From: a virus
DNA length: 64,000 bases
Virus record (IMG/VR): IMGVR_UViG_3300031951_000093
Location: 1 to 64,000 of that record
Reading direction: 5' to 3' (one strand)
Positions 37,855 through 46,203 of this stretch are shown piece by piece. Below the pieces are notes generated by a model. The model saw nothing but the letters and a program-made list of their open reading frames with translations. It searched no databases and was not told where the DNA came from. The position numbers were made by a program, and so were the translations under genes. Position 1 is the first letter of the stretch. Each line of letters starts with the position of its first letter.

Positions 37855-40167
37855 GTGTCTGATTTTCCAGCATCTGCGCCCGCCGCCAATCCGGTTTTCT
37901 GCCGTACCTATAGTCGCAAGGGACCACAAGGTCGCGAGAGCTGGCAACATGTCGTAGAGCGTAATCTGAGCGGTCTGGCGAAGCTTGGTCGCCTTAATGA
38001 TGATCAGGTTGCCCTATTGCGCAAGATGCAACTAGAGCAGAAAGCGCTACCTTCAGGCCGTTGGTTGTGGGTTGGCGGTACTGACTGGATTGATAAGCCA
38101 GAAAATGTAAGCGGTGCATACAATTGTACGTCAACGGATCTAACCGATTGGCGTGCTTTTGCGTTGATGATGGATTTAGCGATGATGGGTAGTGGAACTG
38201 GCGCCATCATTGAGCCTCACATGGTTGATATGTTGCCGGTGATTCGGAATAGGTTGAATGTAGTTGTTACAGGTATATTTGGCCAAGCGTCTTCAGATCC
38301 ACAAACTAGCGTTGAATATCACACTGTGTATCTTGATGAAGATTATACGCCAAGCATTGATGTATTAATTGAAGTTGGCGACAGCCGTAAGGGATGGGTT
38401 GACGCTTACTACACAATGTTTGAACTTGCCAGTAATGCCTCCATTTCGGCTTTATATGGAGAAAATACCCAAGTTGCCGTAAGTGTTGATATATCCAAGG
38501 TTCGTCCTTCTGGCTCGCCACTAAAAGGCTTCGGCGGCACAGCAAATCCAGTGAAGCTAAAGGATTTGTTTGTTAAAATGGCTGCGATTTTTAACAAAGC
38601 TCAAGGCAGAAAACTTACATCAGTTGAGTGTTGTTTGCTTACGGATGAAGCGGCGTTAGTTGTAGTTGCCGGCAATGTGCGTCGTAGCGCTTCAATTAAA
38701 CAATTCAGCGCAAATGATACCGAGGCAAGTATAGCAAAAGACAACCTATGGCAGCAAGATGAAGACGGCAACTGGCGCATTGATCCTGAGCGTGATGCTT
38801 TGCGCATGGCGAATCACACCCTAGTCTATCATAATTATCCAACAAGAGAAGAGATCGTAGATTCTGTCCGCAGGCAATACCTATCGGGTGAAGGTGCGAT
38901 TATGTTTGCTCCTGAAGCTATTGCAAGATCAAATCGTGATATTTTGACCGATAGGCAGATGCAAATTGATTTTATCTCAGCTTATTGTGATCACAAGCAA
39001 AGTGGTGCTGAGATGATTAAGCAGTTGGATCCTGATTGCGTGGAAGATAGTGATAAGCTAGAACATAGAATGGGCAGGTATGGGATTAACCCATGCGGCG
39101 AAATTCAAGGTAAAAACTTTCACTGCAATCTAGCAGAAGTGCATCTAAACCAGCTATTACCATCCGATCGGCTGGGGCAACAATCAGCATTCACCGCCGC
39201 TGCTTTATCTGTTGCGGCATTGTTACATCATAAGTTTCAGGAGCCACGTTATCAGTACAGCAGAGATCTTGATCCTATCGTTGGTGTAAGTTTCACGGGA
39301 TTGTTTGACTTTTTTGTTGAGGCATTTGGTGTGCCATGGCTTGAATGGTGGACAGAGGGAAGGCCTAATAATTATGTGGGGATTGCATATAAAGAAGCTG
39401 AGGCGGCTTATTTAAGAGAATGGCGTGAAATTGTAGAAGATGCTGTTCGGAAGTATTGCGATGATCATGGGCTGAAGTGTCCTAATCGCATGACGACATG
39501 TCAACCGGCCGGGACCAAGAGTCTTCTTACTGGTGCGTCACCAGGCTGGCATCCGCCGAAGGCGCAGCGCTTCATCCGTCGCATCACCTTCCGCAGGGAT
39601 GATCCCGTGGCCCTGGCCTGCCTCGATTATGGCTACACCATTGTGCCTAGCCAGAGCGACAAGGATGAGCAGGGCCGCCTATTGGATGATCCCTTTGATC
39701 CGCGCTGTACCGAGTGGCTCGTGGAGATCCCCACGGAAGTGAGCTGGGCCAACCTGCCGGGAGCGGATCAGATCAGAATTGATCAATTCTCAGCCCTGGC
39801 TCAGTTTGACTTCTACATGCAAGTACAGACGCACTATACAAGGCATAACACATCTGCCACGATTGAGTTTAGGGAGCATGAAATTGAGCCCTTGGCTGAT
39901 AAGATTCATGATGCAATCGTGAATCATAAAGGCTACATTTCCGCCGCTTTACTGGCTCGCTTTGATGCAAACGAAACATTCCCCCGCCTGCCTTTTGAAC
40001 CGATCGACAAGGCAACATACGAGCGCCTTCATGAAGAAGTGTTACAACGTCGCAAAGGGGATGACTTTTTTGCGCTGCTTCAGGCCTATGATAGCGGGAG
40101 TTTAGTGGAGGCTGGCCCTGCAGGATGTGACTCGGATAAGTGCTTGCTGCCGCAGGCTAAAAAGTAA
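37855..40167 (+). CDS. nrdJ: monomeric class II ribonucleotide reductase (B12-dependent)
   Basis: The 770-aa protein (GTG start) is an adenosylcobalamin-dependent ribonucleoside-triphosphate reductase of the monomeric type. It has the first redox Cys in SGAYNCTST, the radical site NPCGEI followed by HCNLAEV, a central VVAGNVRRSA and CQPAGTKSLLTGASPG loops. A C-terminal Cys pair (Cys758, Cys763) recharges the active site. It reduces NTPs to dNTPs without a separate radical subunit, using host cobalamin. The 3' third is more GC-rich. It stands before a run of small genes and supplies DNA synthesis with ThyX, Tmk and Dcd. Confidence 0.95.
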   Translation: MSDFPASAPAANPVFCRTYSRKGPQGRESWQHVVERNLSGLAKLGRLNDDQVALLRKMQLEQKALPSGRWLWVGGTDWIDKPENVSGAYNCTSTDLTDWRAFALMMDLAMMGSGTGAIIEPHMVDMLPVIRNRLNVVVTGIFGQASSDPQTSVEYHTVYLDEDYTPSIDVLIEVGDSRKGWVDAYYTMFELASNASISALYGENTQVAVSVDISKVRPSGSPLKGFGGTANPVKLKDLFVKMAAIFNKAQGRKLTSVECCLLTDEAALVVVAGNVRRSASIKQFSANDTEASIAKDNLWQQDEDGNWRIDPERDALRMANHTLVYHNYPTREEIVDSVRRQYLSGEGAIMFAPEAIARSNRDILTDRQMQIDFISAYCDHKQSGAEMIKQLDPDCVEDSDKLEHRMGRYGINPCGEIQGKNFHCNLAEVHLNQLLPSDRLGQQSAFTAAALSVAALLHHKFQEPRYQYSRDLDPIVGVSFTGLFDFFVEAFGVPWLEWWTEGRPNNYVGIAYKEAEAAYLREWREIVEDAVRKYCDDHGLKCPNRMTTCQPAGTKSLLTGASPGWHPPKAQRFIRRITFRRDDPVALACLDYGYTIVPSQSDKDEQGRLLDDPFDPRCTEWLVEIPTEVSWANLPGADQIRIDQFSALAQFDFYMQVQTHYTRHNTSATIEFREHEIEPLADKIHDAIVNHKGYISAALLARFDANETFPRLPFEPIDKATYERLHEEVLQRRKGDDFFALLQAYDSGSLVEAGPAGCDSDKCLLPQAKK

Positions 40168-40175
40168 ACCATCGC

Positions 40176-40394
40176 ATGGAATTGTTGACCTACAAAGCCC
40201 TGCAAATCCAAGCCGCACTAAGGCGCCAGAAAAACGATTGCGATCTTCAAATTCAAAAGCTATTAGCTATTTTGAAGTTAAAATCATTTAATGATCTGGC
40301 GCCTAATTTACAAGATGATTTGCTCTGGAGCTTGAATGAGCTTAGGCGTAGATCTGGTGTGTTGACGCGAAGGACTGATAGGCTTTATAGTTGA
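40176..40394 (+). CDS. hypothetical helical protein (72 aa)
   Basis: A 72-aa basic, all-helical protein nine bases after nrdJ. A link to nucleotide metabolism is only positional. No family is recognised. Confidence 0.5.
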   Translation: MELLTYKALQIQAALRRQKNDCDLQIQKLLAILKLKSFNDLAPNLQDDLLWSLNELRRRSGVLTRRTDRLYS

Positions 40395-40454
40395 TTTTTG
40401 ACTCACTCATTGTCGTTTTTGTTATGAACTCAAATTTAATCACGCGCGCCCCAA

Positions 40455-40871
40455 ATGACACACTTCACTGATTCTGATTTTGAGAGAATCAAAAATGCAA
40501 TAAATTATACGCAGGCAACTGTTGAAAGCGGATGTGGACTTGTTCGCAAGCTTCACATAGGAAGACTTTACCAGAGTCAAAACTTTCTTAATCGGGCTCA
40601 CAATTTAAGCGAAGACATGCTTGAAGAAATACAATCAGGCGACATGTTTCTTGCTCATGTGCAACTTAGTCACTTGTTAGAGTGCGTAGAGGGCTTTCTT
40701 TGTCTAGCAAGGCAACAGGAAGATGATAGAGATAGCGATGAGCATCCAGAGCCAGTAGAATGGGCAGATGTTGACGAAAGCTTTATTAAAGCATGTAGCT
40801 ATTGTTTTGCCAAAAGTTATGGCATTCTTGCTTGGTTGAAATTAGTGAGAGAATCGCTTAATGTGGCCTAA
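40455..40871 (+). CDS. hypothetical protein (138 aa)
   Basis: A 138-aa helical protein with an acidic middle and five Cys scattered through it. No family is recognised. Confidence 0.5.
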   Translation: MTHFTDSDFERIKNAINYTQATVESGCGLVRKLHIGRLYQSQNFLNRAHNLSEDMLEEIQSGDMFLAHVQLSHLLECVEGFLCLARQQEDDRDSDEHPEPVEWADVDESFIKACSYCFAKSYGILAWLKLVRESLNVA

Positions 40872-40889
40872 GCAAACAGCGCTGATTTT

Positions 40890-41060
40890 ATGATTAATCC
40901 AGCAACCCTTAACCCTTGCCCCGGCATAGTCTACCTCGAAGAAGACTACATTTACGAAGAATGCGAAACCTGCCTCAGGCGAAAAGTATCTAACGATTTG
41001 CCACCGATTGAGCCGCCATTGATTATTGCGATTTGGTGTGAATACGGTGTGCATGAATAG
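40890..41060 (+). CDS. small Cys-rich protein, possible zinc finger
   Basis: A 56-aa acidic protein with Cys at residue 9, CETC in the middle and a C-terminal WCEYGVHE. The Cys and His spacing could hold one zinc. The short distance to its neighbours and lack of overlap with other frames support it. Function unknown. Confidence 0.45.
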   Translation: MINPATLNPCPGIVYLEEDYIYEECETCLRRKVSNDLPPIEPPLIIAIWCEYGVHE

Positions 41061-41091
41061 ATGCTATCATGGGGCATCTGCGCTTTAAATC

Positions 41092-41367
41092 ATGACCATT
41101 AAGATTGGCAAAGAATCCTTTAAGGGGTATAACAAGCCAAAGCGGACTCCTGGGCATCCGAAGAAGAGCCATGCCGTAGCAGCTAGGGAGAATGGCCAGG
41201 TTAAGCTGATTCGTTTTGGTCAGCAAGGTGTCAGCGGATCGCCCCCGAGCAAAAACGAAAGCAATGCTGACAAAAAGCGCCGCGCCAGTTTTCAGGCTCG
41301 TCATGCAAAAAATATAAAGAAAGGTAAAATGAGTGCTGCCTATTGGGCCAACAAGGTAAAGTGGTGA
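41092..41367 (+). CDS. DUF6321-type basic phage protein
   Basis: The 91-aa basic protein has GYNKPKRTPGHPKKSH, LIRFGQQGVSGSP and a final RHAKNIKKGKMSAAYWANKVKW-type segment (residues about 69-91). I recognise this as a widespread phage family, known also in cyanophages, with unknown function. Its stop overlaps a GTG start. Confidence 0.8.
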   Translation: MTIKIGKESFKGYNKPKRTPGHPKKSHAVAARENGQVKLIRFGQQGVSGSPPSKNESNADKKRRASFQARHAKNIKKGKMSAAYWANKVKW

Positions 41368-41591
41368 CGCCAAAAATCCCCGGCTGGGGCATTGCAAAGG
41401 CCATGATTATTGAGACACGTAAAGCGCCAGATGGACGCACGGAGGCTTGTATTTTGCCGCCAGAACATGAAGCACCTTTTTGGGTGGATTTGCAGCAGAT
41501 TGCGCAGTTTAGGGGGAGGTTCATATATGATGAGAAGGCATCTTTGGCTCAGGAGCCTGGCGACGATGATTCCAGCAAGGATTCAAATTAA
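41364..41591 (+). CDS. hypothetical protein (75 aa)
   Basis: The GTG at 41364 overlaps the preceding stop. The 75-aa product is beta-rich with an acidic tail. No family is recognised. Confidence 0.5.
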   Translation: MTPKIPGWGIAKAMIIETRKAPDGRTEACILPPEHEAPFWVDLQQIAQFRGRFIYDEKASLAQEPGDDDSSKDSN

Positions 41592-41754
41592 GGATGGGGT
41601 TGTTCATAGAATGGATGAATTTATTTTATCGCTTGATATGCAGACGCCATGGGTTCGAGAAGTGTTTACTAAAGATCAGCTTGAATACTGCCGCATCACC
41701 AGAAAAGCCAGAGCAAAGAACAAGTCAATTCGCCCTAGGTTGATTGGAGGTTGA
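41566..41754 (+). CDS. hypothetical basic protein (62 aa)
   Basis: A 62-aa protein with a basic C-terminus (RITRKARAKNKSIRPRL). AGGAG lies ten bases before the ATG at 41566; a second ATG at 41611 is possible. It overlaps the preceding gene by 26 bases. Confidence 0.45.
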   Translation: MIPARIQIKDGVVHRMDEFILSLDMQTPWVREVFTKDQLEYCRITRKARAKNKSIRPRLIGG

Positions 41755-41759
41755 TTATA

Positions 41760-42023
41760 GTGAGCCAAACAGGATGGAATCAACTTACTCAAGAGTGTCC
41801 AGAAATTTTGCAGCTAATGGCTGAACTTCCATTGCACATGAGACCTGGCATGATAAACGCTGTTTATGATGCAAAAAGAGGTGTCGAATTAAATGCGCTA
41901 TCTGATTGGCTTGTAAATTGGCTGTGTTTTTGCAATGCTCGCGACACAGAGTTATGCGCCAATGTTTACTCTCTTCTTGAGAAACTAGGAAAAGTATCTT
42001 CAACATGGCGCATTAAGAATTGA
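41760..42023 (+). CDS. hypothetical helical protein (87 aa)
   Basis: An 87-aa helical protein with four Cys. The GTG at 41760 lies nine bases after a GGAGG ribosome site, which decides the start. No family is recognised. Confidence 0.5.
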   Translation: MSQTGWNQLTQECPEILQLMAELPLHMRPGMINAVYDAKRGVELNALSDWLVNWLCFCNARDTELCANVYSLLEKLGKVSSTWRIKN

Positions 42024-42025
42024 TC

Positions 42026-42721
42026 ATGGAAAATCTTTATGAAATGATTAAAGCCCTGGAGGCCAGGGTAGAAGAGCTGGAGTCTGCAAAAAGATTTGTA
42101 ACAACTGCTTCGAAGGATCCGCATCCTGGCGACAATGGCAATGCCCCCAATCGACTGGCTTTTATGAAGGATGAATTTCTTCCAGACCTTCCCAAGCCTT
42201 TTCCCGCCAATCTCAATGATCTCTACGACCCGACCTTCAGCGACGGATTGAGCCCGTCTGAGCACCTGGACCGCCTTTATGGCCACCGTGCGGCTCCACC
42301 GCACCCGGCAGAGGATCCAACCGACGACGAACTGTTGCGCGCCTATGACACCGCCAAGCGCAAGGACTACTACGAGGGCCTTCCCGGTGAAGGCTGGCAC
42401 TGGCGAGGCGAAAAGGAGGCAACTGTCTGCGGCCTTCGCGCGGTGATCGCCCGCTATGGCCGCCCTGCCCTTGAGCCCGTCACAAAAGGCAACAGACCAA
42501 TCTCAAAGATTAGTTCAATCTCAGAGATCAGGTCCTTCTATAACGAGGATGGCGAATGCTGGTGCTTTGAAAGGGCTGACGGGGAGTGGGATGTTCCAGC
42601 TTCCTGGCACTTACGCGTGCCATACCACGCTGATGAGTATTTTCTGCCGCATTATTATTTCCCGGTGCCAGGCAGCCATTCTCCTGACGCCACGAAAATG
42701 GCTGGGGAGGTGCAGCCATGA
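42026..42721 (+). CDS. DUF551-like protein with duplicated C-terminal module
   Basis: The 231-aa protein has an N-terminal coiled coil (1-20), a charged middle and a C-terminal module that ends [20 protein letters not shown]. The next gene has the same end. The last part resembles DUF551-type phage proteins (a Trp-rich strand followed by W-x-x-x-P-x-P). GC content rises sharply from here to 44.2 kb, suggesting an imported block. Function unknown. Confidence 0.5.
   Translation: MENLYEMIKALEARVEELESAKRFVTTASKDPHPGDNGNAPNRLAFMKDEFLPDLPKPFPANLNDLYDPTFSDGLSPSEHLDRLYGHRAAPPHPAEDPTDDELLRAYDTAKRKDYYEGLPGEGWHWRGEKEATVCGLRAVIARYGRPALEPVTKGNRPISKISSISEIRSFYNEDGECWCFERADGEWDVPASWHLRVPYHADEYFLPHYYFPVPGSHSPDATKMAGEVQP
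42668..42708 (+). repeat. 41-bp direct repeat, copy 1
   Basis: The 41 bases that encode [14 protein letters not shown] recur at 43159-43199 with three differences. The copy lies at the 3' end of the 42026 gene. Confidence 0.8.
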
Positions 42722-43221
42722 GCAACGCCACCAAACGCTGGCCCCTTGCCGACGCCGAGCACATCGCCGTCGGCAGCGAGCAACTGGGCGCCATTGCCGG
42801 CCCCGTGATGCAAGCGCCAATCCGTGAAGAGCTGAGGGCATTTGTCCACAGCCTGGAGCCATGGGCGACATGGTTAAAACCTGGCTCCTTGATTGAGGAT
42901 ATTGACCGCGATCTGGTCGATTTGATGATGGCCGCGTTGCAGCGGTTTGGCCGCCCCGCCTTCCATCCCATCCCGGTCTCCGAGCGGCTGCCGGGGCCTG
43001 ATGATTGCTGCCCCAACCCTCGCAATGGCCAAGGGCAATGGTGTTGGGGATGGGTGCAGCATGACCCGATCCTCTACGGCGGCCGTTGGCGAATGATGTG
43101 CCGCGAATGGCTCCTTGATGAGGCCCTGGCGTGGGCTCCATGGTGGGCGTTCCCTATACCAGGCAACCATTCTCCCGACGCCACGAAAATGGCTGGGGAA
43201 AACCACACACCACAAAGCTAG
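42718..43221 (+). CDS. DUF551-like protein, paralogue of the preceding gene
   Basis: The 167-aa protein contains [14 protein letters not shown], a WCWGW strand and [23 protein letters not shown]-type end. This is the DUF551 pattern: a PVSERLP motif, a variable strand and a closing Trp-rich strand. The N-terminal 70 residues differ from the paralogue. ATGA overlap with the preceding gene. Confidence 0.6.
   Translation: MSNATKRWPLADAEHIAVGSEQLGAIAGPVMQAPIREELRAFVHSLEPWATWLKPGSLIEDIDRDLVDLMMAALQRFGRPAFHPIPVSERLPGPDDCCPNPRNGQGQWCWGWVQHDPILYGGRWRMMCREWLLDEALAWAPWWAFPIPGNHSPDATKMAGENHTPQS
43159..43199 (+). repeat. 41-bp direct repeat, copy 2
   Basis: Second copy of the 42668 repeat at the end of the 42718 gene. 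Recombination between the copies would delete one gene. Confidence 0.8.
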
Positions 43222-43230
43222 GAGGATCAC

Positions 43231-43593
43231 ATGACTGATTTTGAAGCGCAAGTGAAGGCCGCCGCCGAAAAGGCGGTGCTGCATTTCATCGAAAGCGGCG
43301 GATGGCTGCTGCCTAATTACCAAGGGCGGCTGAAGGTGCCCGAGGAGTGGATGGCCGAGTGTTGGAAGCTTGTGGACGCCGACAAAGTGCGCACCCAGAT
43401 AGCCCCGCTCGTAGAGCGCCTGAGCGCTGCGCATGGTGTCGCGGGCGGAGAGACGCAGCTTGCGGTTGGCCTCCTGCTGCAGGGTGCTGGTGGTGAACGG
43501 AGGCACCGGGAAAGGCTTCGGGCGCTGGTGCGGGATCACATGGATTCCATAATGAAGGCCGGCCCCATGGCTAAACCGGAGGGCCAATCATGA
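43231..43593 (+). CDS. hypothetical helical protein (120 aa)
   Basis: A 120-aa protein with an N-terminal helix, a [14 protein letters not shown] turn and a helical C-terminal half. It overlaps the next gene by ATGA. No family is recognised. Confidence 0.5.
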   Translation: MTDFEAQVKAAAEKAVLHFIESGGWLLPNYQGRLKVPEEWMAECWKLVDADKVRTQIAPLVERLSAAHGVAGGETQLAVGLLLQGAGGERRHRERLRALVRDHMDSIMKAGPMAKPEGQS

Positions 43594-43976
43594 GCCACCT
43601 TAAAATCCTCGCCGCAATCCTCTGCCCATGCGCCGCGATCCTTTGCCTATGGTGGTTAATCCACCGGCAGAATGGGGTGATCGAAAAACAAAAGGCTTCT
43701 ATTTCTGTGCTAGCTGAATTAATTAAAGATCATCGAAAAAAGCTGGCAGGTGCAGGCGTTTGCCGCTTTCATGCAATGCCGCAATGTGATGATTTGCTGC
43801 ATGGTAAATGCTGGCTCACGTGGCCAAACTGCAAGGGTTGGATATTTGACAGTCCAAGTGAATGCACCAATTGGAGTCACTGGCTGCCTTATTGGTTCAT
43901 TCCCCTGGTTACCGCGCCAACCGAGCCTCTCCGTCATGACAGCAAGCCCGCAAAGCCTTGGGAGGGCCAGCCATGA
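43590..43976 (+). CDS. membrane-anchored Cys-rich protein
   Basis: The 128-aa protein has an N-terminal membrane anchor (about residues 5-24), a short helical stalk and a domain with several Cys and Trp (about 57-110). Such an exposed Cys-rich domain may face the periplasm. ATGA overlaps on both sides. Function unknown. Confidence 0.5.
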   Translation: MSHLKILAAILCPCAAILCLWWLIHRQNGVIEKQKASISVLAELIKDHRKKLAGAGVCRFHAMPQCDDLLHGKCWLTWPNCKGWIFDSPSECTNWSHWLPYWFIPLVTAPTEPLRHDSKPAKPWEGQP

Positions 43977-44176
43977 CCACCTGCAACACCTGCAACAACA
44001 CCATCCCAGACCCCGCTGAGGAATGGCCCGACGGCAATGGCGGCACCATCTGCCAGGAGTGCTGGGAGACTGAGTCTTCCCGGATGTGGTGGGCGGCGGT
44101 GATCCCCCTCGATCAAGCGGATGCGCTGGGGGCGAGTGGAACGGCGGCGTGGGAGGGGCAACCATGCTCGCCCTAA
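43973..44176 (+). CDS. small zinc-ribbon-like protein
   Basis: A 67-aa protein with CNTCNN at residue 4 and CQECWE near 30, a CxxC...CxxC zinc ribbon, followed by an Ala and Trp-rich tail. ATGACCACC start overlaps the preceding stop. Confidence 0.6.
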   Translation: MTTCNTCNNTIPDPAEEWPDGNGGTICQECWETESSRMWWAAVIPLDQADALGASGTAAWEGQPCSP

Positions 44177-44261
44177 GCGTCATGCCGTTGGGCTGATCGT
44201 TGCTCCTGCGGTCCGCCAGAGCCGCGCCCAATCTGGCATCATTCCATCACATCCACACCCC

Positions 44262-44627
44262 ATGCCCACCCTCAGATTTGAAGGCTACAGCGACGACACG
44301 TTCGGTGAATACGCTCACACGAACAATGACTACGACAACTGCGCCAGTGGCGAGTCGATCGAGTTTCTTGTGGAAGATCCGTCAACAGGCTTTGCCTTAA
44401 TTGTGACTGGACAACATTGCCCTGGCAACTCTTTTGGCTGGTTGATTGGTGTTTCAAATGGAAATACAAAGTTGCCATTTCCGAGTTGGCCGATGAAATT
44501 TCAGCCACAAAAATTTCAGCCACAAGAAGAACCCTTCTTTGCTGATCCATGTTTAGTAATTGAAGCACCCGACGGCGTGCTTTTGCGCTGCCTGACCAGG
44601 GAAGTGGCAGCAATCCACCACCAATAG
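44262..44627 (+). CDS. hypothetical protein (121 aa)
   Basis: A 121-aa beta-rich protein with FEGYSDDTFGEY near the start and a short Lys/Pro/Gln repeat (KFQPQKFQPQ). It lacks an ATGA overlap with the gene before. Function unknown. Confidence 0.5.
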   Translation: MPTLRFEGYSDDTFGEYAHTNNDYDNCASGESIEFLVEDPSTGFALIVTGQHCPGNSFGWLIGVSNGNTKLPFPSWPMKFQPQKFQPQEEPFFADPCLVIEAPDGVLLRCLTREVAAIHHQ

Positions 44628-44638
44628 GAGGTAATTAA

Positions 44639-44818
44639 ATGGCCGCCACCGATTTAATACGACTACAAGGCGCCAACGCGCGCGCGGCTGGTGTTGATTA
44701 TTTTTCAAATCCCTTCACGTCATTAGATCGGGTTCCGCCGCAACTGGGGAGGACATTGGCGATTGGGCCGCCAAAGTTAGGGCTTGGTGGGATGGGTGGG
44801 AAGTCGAAGACTTTTTAA
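44639..44818 (+). CDS. small hypothetical protein (59 aa)
   Basis: A 59-aa protein with a helical N-terminus and a Gly-rich basic end (LGLGGMGGKSKTF). A good GGAGG ribosome site lies before the ATG. No family is recognised. Confidence 0.45.
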   Translation: MAATDLIRLQGANARAAGVDYFSNPFTSLDRVPPQLGRTLAIGPPKLGLGGMGGKSKTF

Positions 44819-44829
44819 GGCACGATTAA

Positions 44830-44952
44830 TTAGCGGCTCGTCATGGCAAGCAATATGGTGTTTATTTGTGTCCACATTGTGATGGCACACATTTAACTAC
44901 CAAACTTGAAAATGCTGATTTATACGAGCCGTTACTTTATGTAACATCTTGA
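44830..44952 (+). pseudogene. remnant of a small zinc-ribbon gene
   Basis: An open frame without any start codon reads RHGKQYGVYLCPHCDGTHL, a common small phage zinc-ribbon motif. An in-frame TAA sits just upstream. It looks like the 3' end of a gene whose front is lost or frameshifted. The rest of 44819-45052 holds the next promoter. Confidence 0.35.
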
Positions 44953-45031
44953 GCAGTGTTACGGATTGTTTCAACGCCAGCCATCAGCAGACTTGATGGC
45001 TGATAATTAGTTCACGGGGCAGAGATGCTCC
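44940..45031 (+). promoter_or_regulatory. cassette promoter and AGAGAT hairpin, copy 5
   Basis: GTAACATCTTGAGCAGTGTTAC is followed by TGATAATTAG near 45001 and by a hairpin GGGGC-AGAGAT-GCTCC at 45016-45031, 22 bases before the ATG at 45053. Confidence 0.6.
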
Positions 45032-45052
45032 ACAATCTTGGCCCCCAATTCA

Positions 45053-45472
45053 ATGAACTCCCCTCAATTAGTCTTTATTCACAACGGATACTGGTATTCA
45101 TACTACGAACCTAACGACATGAAAGAAGTTGTACTGTGGACAAGATATAAACTTAAGCCCGTTAGCGGCGAGAGCGTGCCGGTGAATGGTAGGCACAAAG
45201 CAATTGTCATTGATAGTAATATCTTAAGAATCATATCTGGCGGAGAATGGTACGGAGAATCAGTAATAAACTCTAATTTGAGTGATTTTAAGTTTGAATT
45301 TGATGATCAATACCATGATGACTTCAAGGCTGGCGCAACAAGAGGATTCACTGGCAAACGCGCATGTCATCGTGATTTTTATTATCGCCAGTGTGATGAC
45401 TGGAGATCTGGATATGATGAGGGCCGCAGAGCACGCCTAGCAGCGATTGAAAAGGCTAAGCTGCCCTTTTGA
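45053..45472 (+). CDS. hypothetical protein (139 aa)
   Basis: The 139-aa protein has a beta-rich N-terminal half (VFIHNGYWYSYY) and a C-terminal part with DDFKAGATRGFTGKRA and RSGYDEGRRARLAAIEKAK-like helices. The ATG at 45053 fits the cassette leader. No family is recognised. Confidence 0.5.
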   Translation: MNSPQLVFIHNGYWYSYYEPNDMKEVVLWTRYKLKPVSGESVPVNGRHKAIVIDSNILRIISGGEWYGESVINSNLSDFKFEFDDQYHDDFKAGATRGFTGKRACHRDFYYRQCDDWRSGYDEGRRARLAAIEKAKLPF

Positions 45473-45568
45473 TGATAAAATCTAACCCTTGGTCGTCCCA
45501 TCATCCGTAAGGGGGGAGCCGTGGCTGTTTTTTGGGGGCAGCCTGGAACGGTATCGAAGGCCAAGGGC

Positions 45569-45595
45569 GCCGCAGGGCACCGCCCGCTCTGCGGC
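45569..45595 (+). other. hairpin directly before the tRNA
   Basis: GCCGCAG and CTGCGGC arms with an inner GGGC/GCCC pairing, ending three bases before the tRNA. It may help 5' processing. Confidence 0.4.
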
Positions 45596-45598
45596 TTC

Positions 45599-45671
45599 GC
45601 CGATTTAGCTCAGTTGGTAGAGCAGCGCTTTTGTAAGGCGCTTGTCGCCGGTTCGATTCCGGCAATCGGCT
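45599..45671 (+). tRNA. tRNA-Thr (anticodon TGT)
   Basis: A regular 73-base cloverleaf: acceptor GCCGATT/AATCGGC, D arm GCTCAGTTGGTAGAGC, anticodon loop TTTGTAA and T arm CCGGTTCGATTCCGG. CCA is not encoded. It could supply Thr ACA codons in phage genes. Confidence 0.95.
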
Positions 45672-45700
45672 TTGTATCAAGATGAACAGTTGGTGAGTTT

Positions 45701-45775
45701 GTTTCAAATTGTTACGACTGGCTTGTGAGTTGCCATCTATGCCCTATGGTGAGTTCACAGGGGCAGAGATGCCCC
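45701..45775 (+). promoter_or_regulatory. cassette promoter and AGAGAT hairpin, copy 6
   Basis: GTTTCAAATTGTTACGACTG, CCCTATGGTGAG (-10 near 45743) and GGGGC-AGAGAT-GCCCC at 45760-45775. ACCACCCCAATTTTAA follows and is identical in copy 7. Confidence 0.7.
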
Positions 45776-45793
45776 ACCACCCCAATTTTAATC

Positions 45794-46039
45794 ATGACCC
45801 GCCCTGTTCTTTTTTTAACCGGTAACATCACTAATATCACTACTACTAACTACGAAAGCGGCACTTGCTGCACTAAATTTACACTTGAATGCACTGCTGG
45901 ATGCTGGGCTGGAATGCCGGTTCCTTGTGAAGCATGGGGCAAATTAGCCAGTGATGTAGCACAACTTACTTCCGCTTTGTTTGTCGGAGAATTGATGCTT
46001 GGCAGCACGCTATTGATTTCTGAATGGTTTGCTGACTAG
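45794..46039 (+). CDS. hypothetical protein (81 aa), cassette gene
   Basis: An 81-aa beta-rich protein with four Cys and an AWGKLASDVAQL helix, a shape that recalls an OB-fold but without conserved DNA-binding residues. It stands alone between leader and terminator. Confidence 0.5.
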   Translation: MTRPVLFLTGNITNITTTNYESGTCCTKFTLECTAGCWAGMPVPCEAWGKLASDVAQLTSALFVGELMLGSTLLISEWFAD

Positions 46040-46060
46040 CACACTTGCAAACATGCTTTG

Positions 46061-46084
46061 CCCCGGCCGATCCGGGGCTTTTTT
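46061..46084 (+). terminator. intrinsic terminator of the 45794 cassette
   Basis: CCCCGGCCGATCCGGGG with six T. Confidence 0.85.
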
Positions 46085-46094
46085 ATGTCTATGC

Positions 46095-46185
46095 AGAAGT
46101 GTTACAGGTTGTGACAATCCTGTTTCAATCCTTTCTCTGTTAGGCCTGTTGGGTTATAATACGAGCACAGGGGCAGAGATGCCCC
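46095..46185 (+). promoter_or_regulatory. cassette promoter and AGAGAT hairpin, copy 7
   Basis: AGTGTTACAGGTTGTGAC, a perfect TATAAT at 46155-46160 and GGGGC-AGAGAT-GCCCC at 46170-46185. The hairpin begins ten bases after the -10, so it would form the very 5' end of the RNA. Confidence 0.75.
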
Positions 46186-46203
46186 ACCACCCCAATTTTA
46201 AAA

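Noticed and set aside
45794-46039. Single-strand DNA-binding protein
   Set aside because: An AWGKLA helix resembles SSB, but aromatic DNA-binding residues and the acidic tail are missing.
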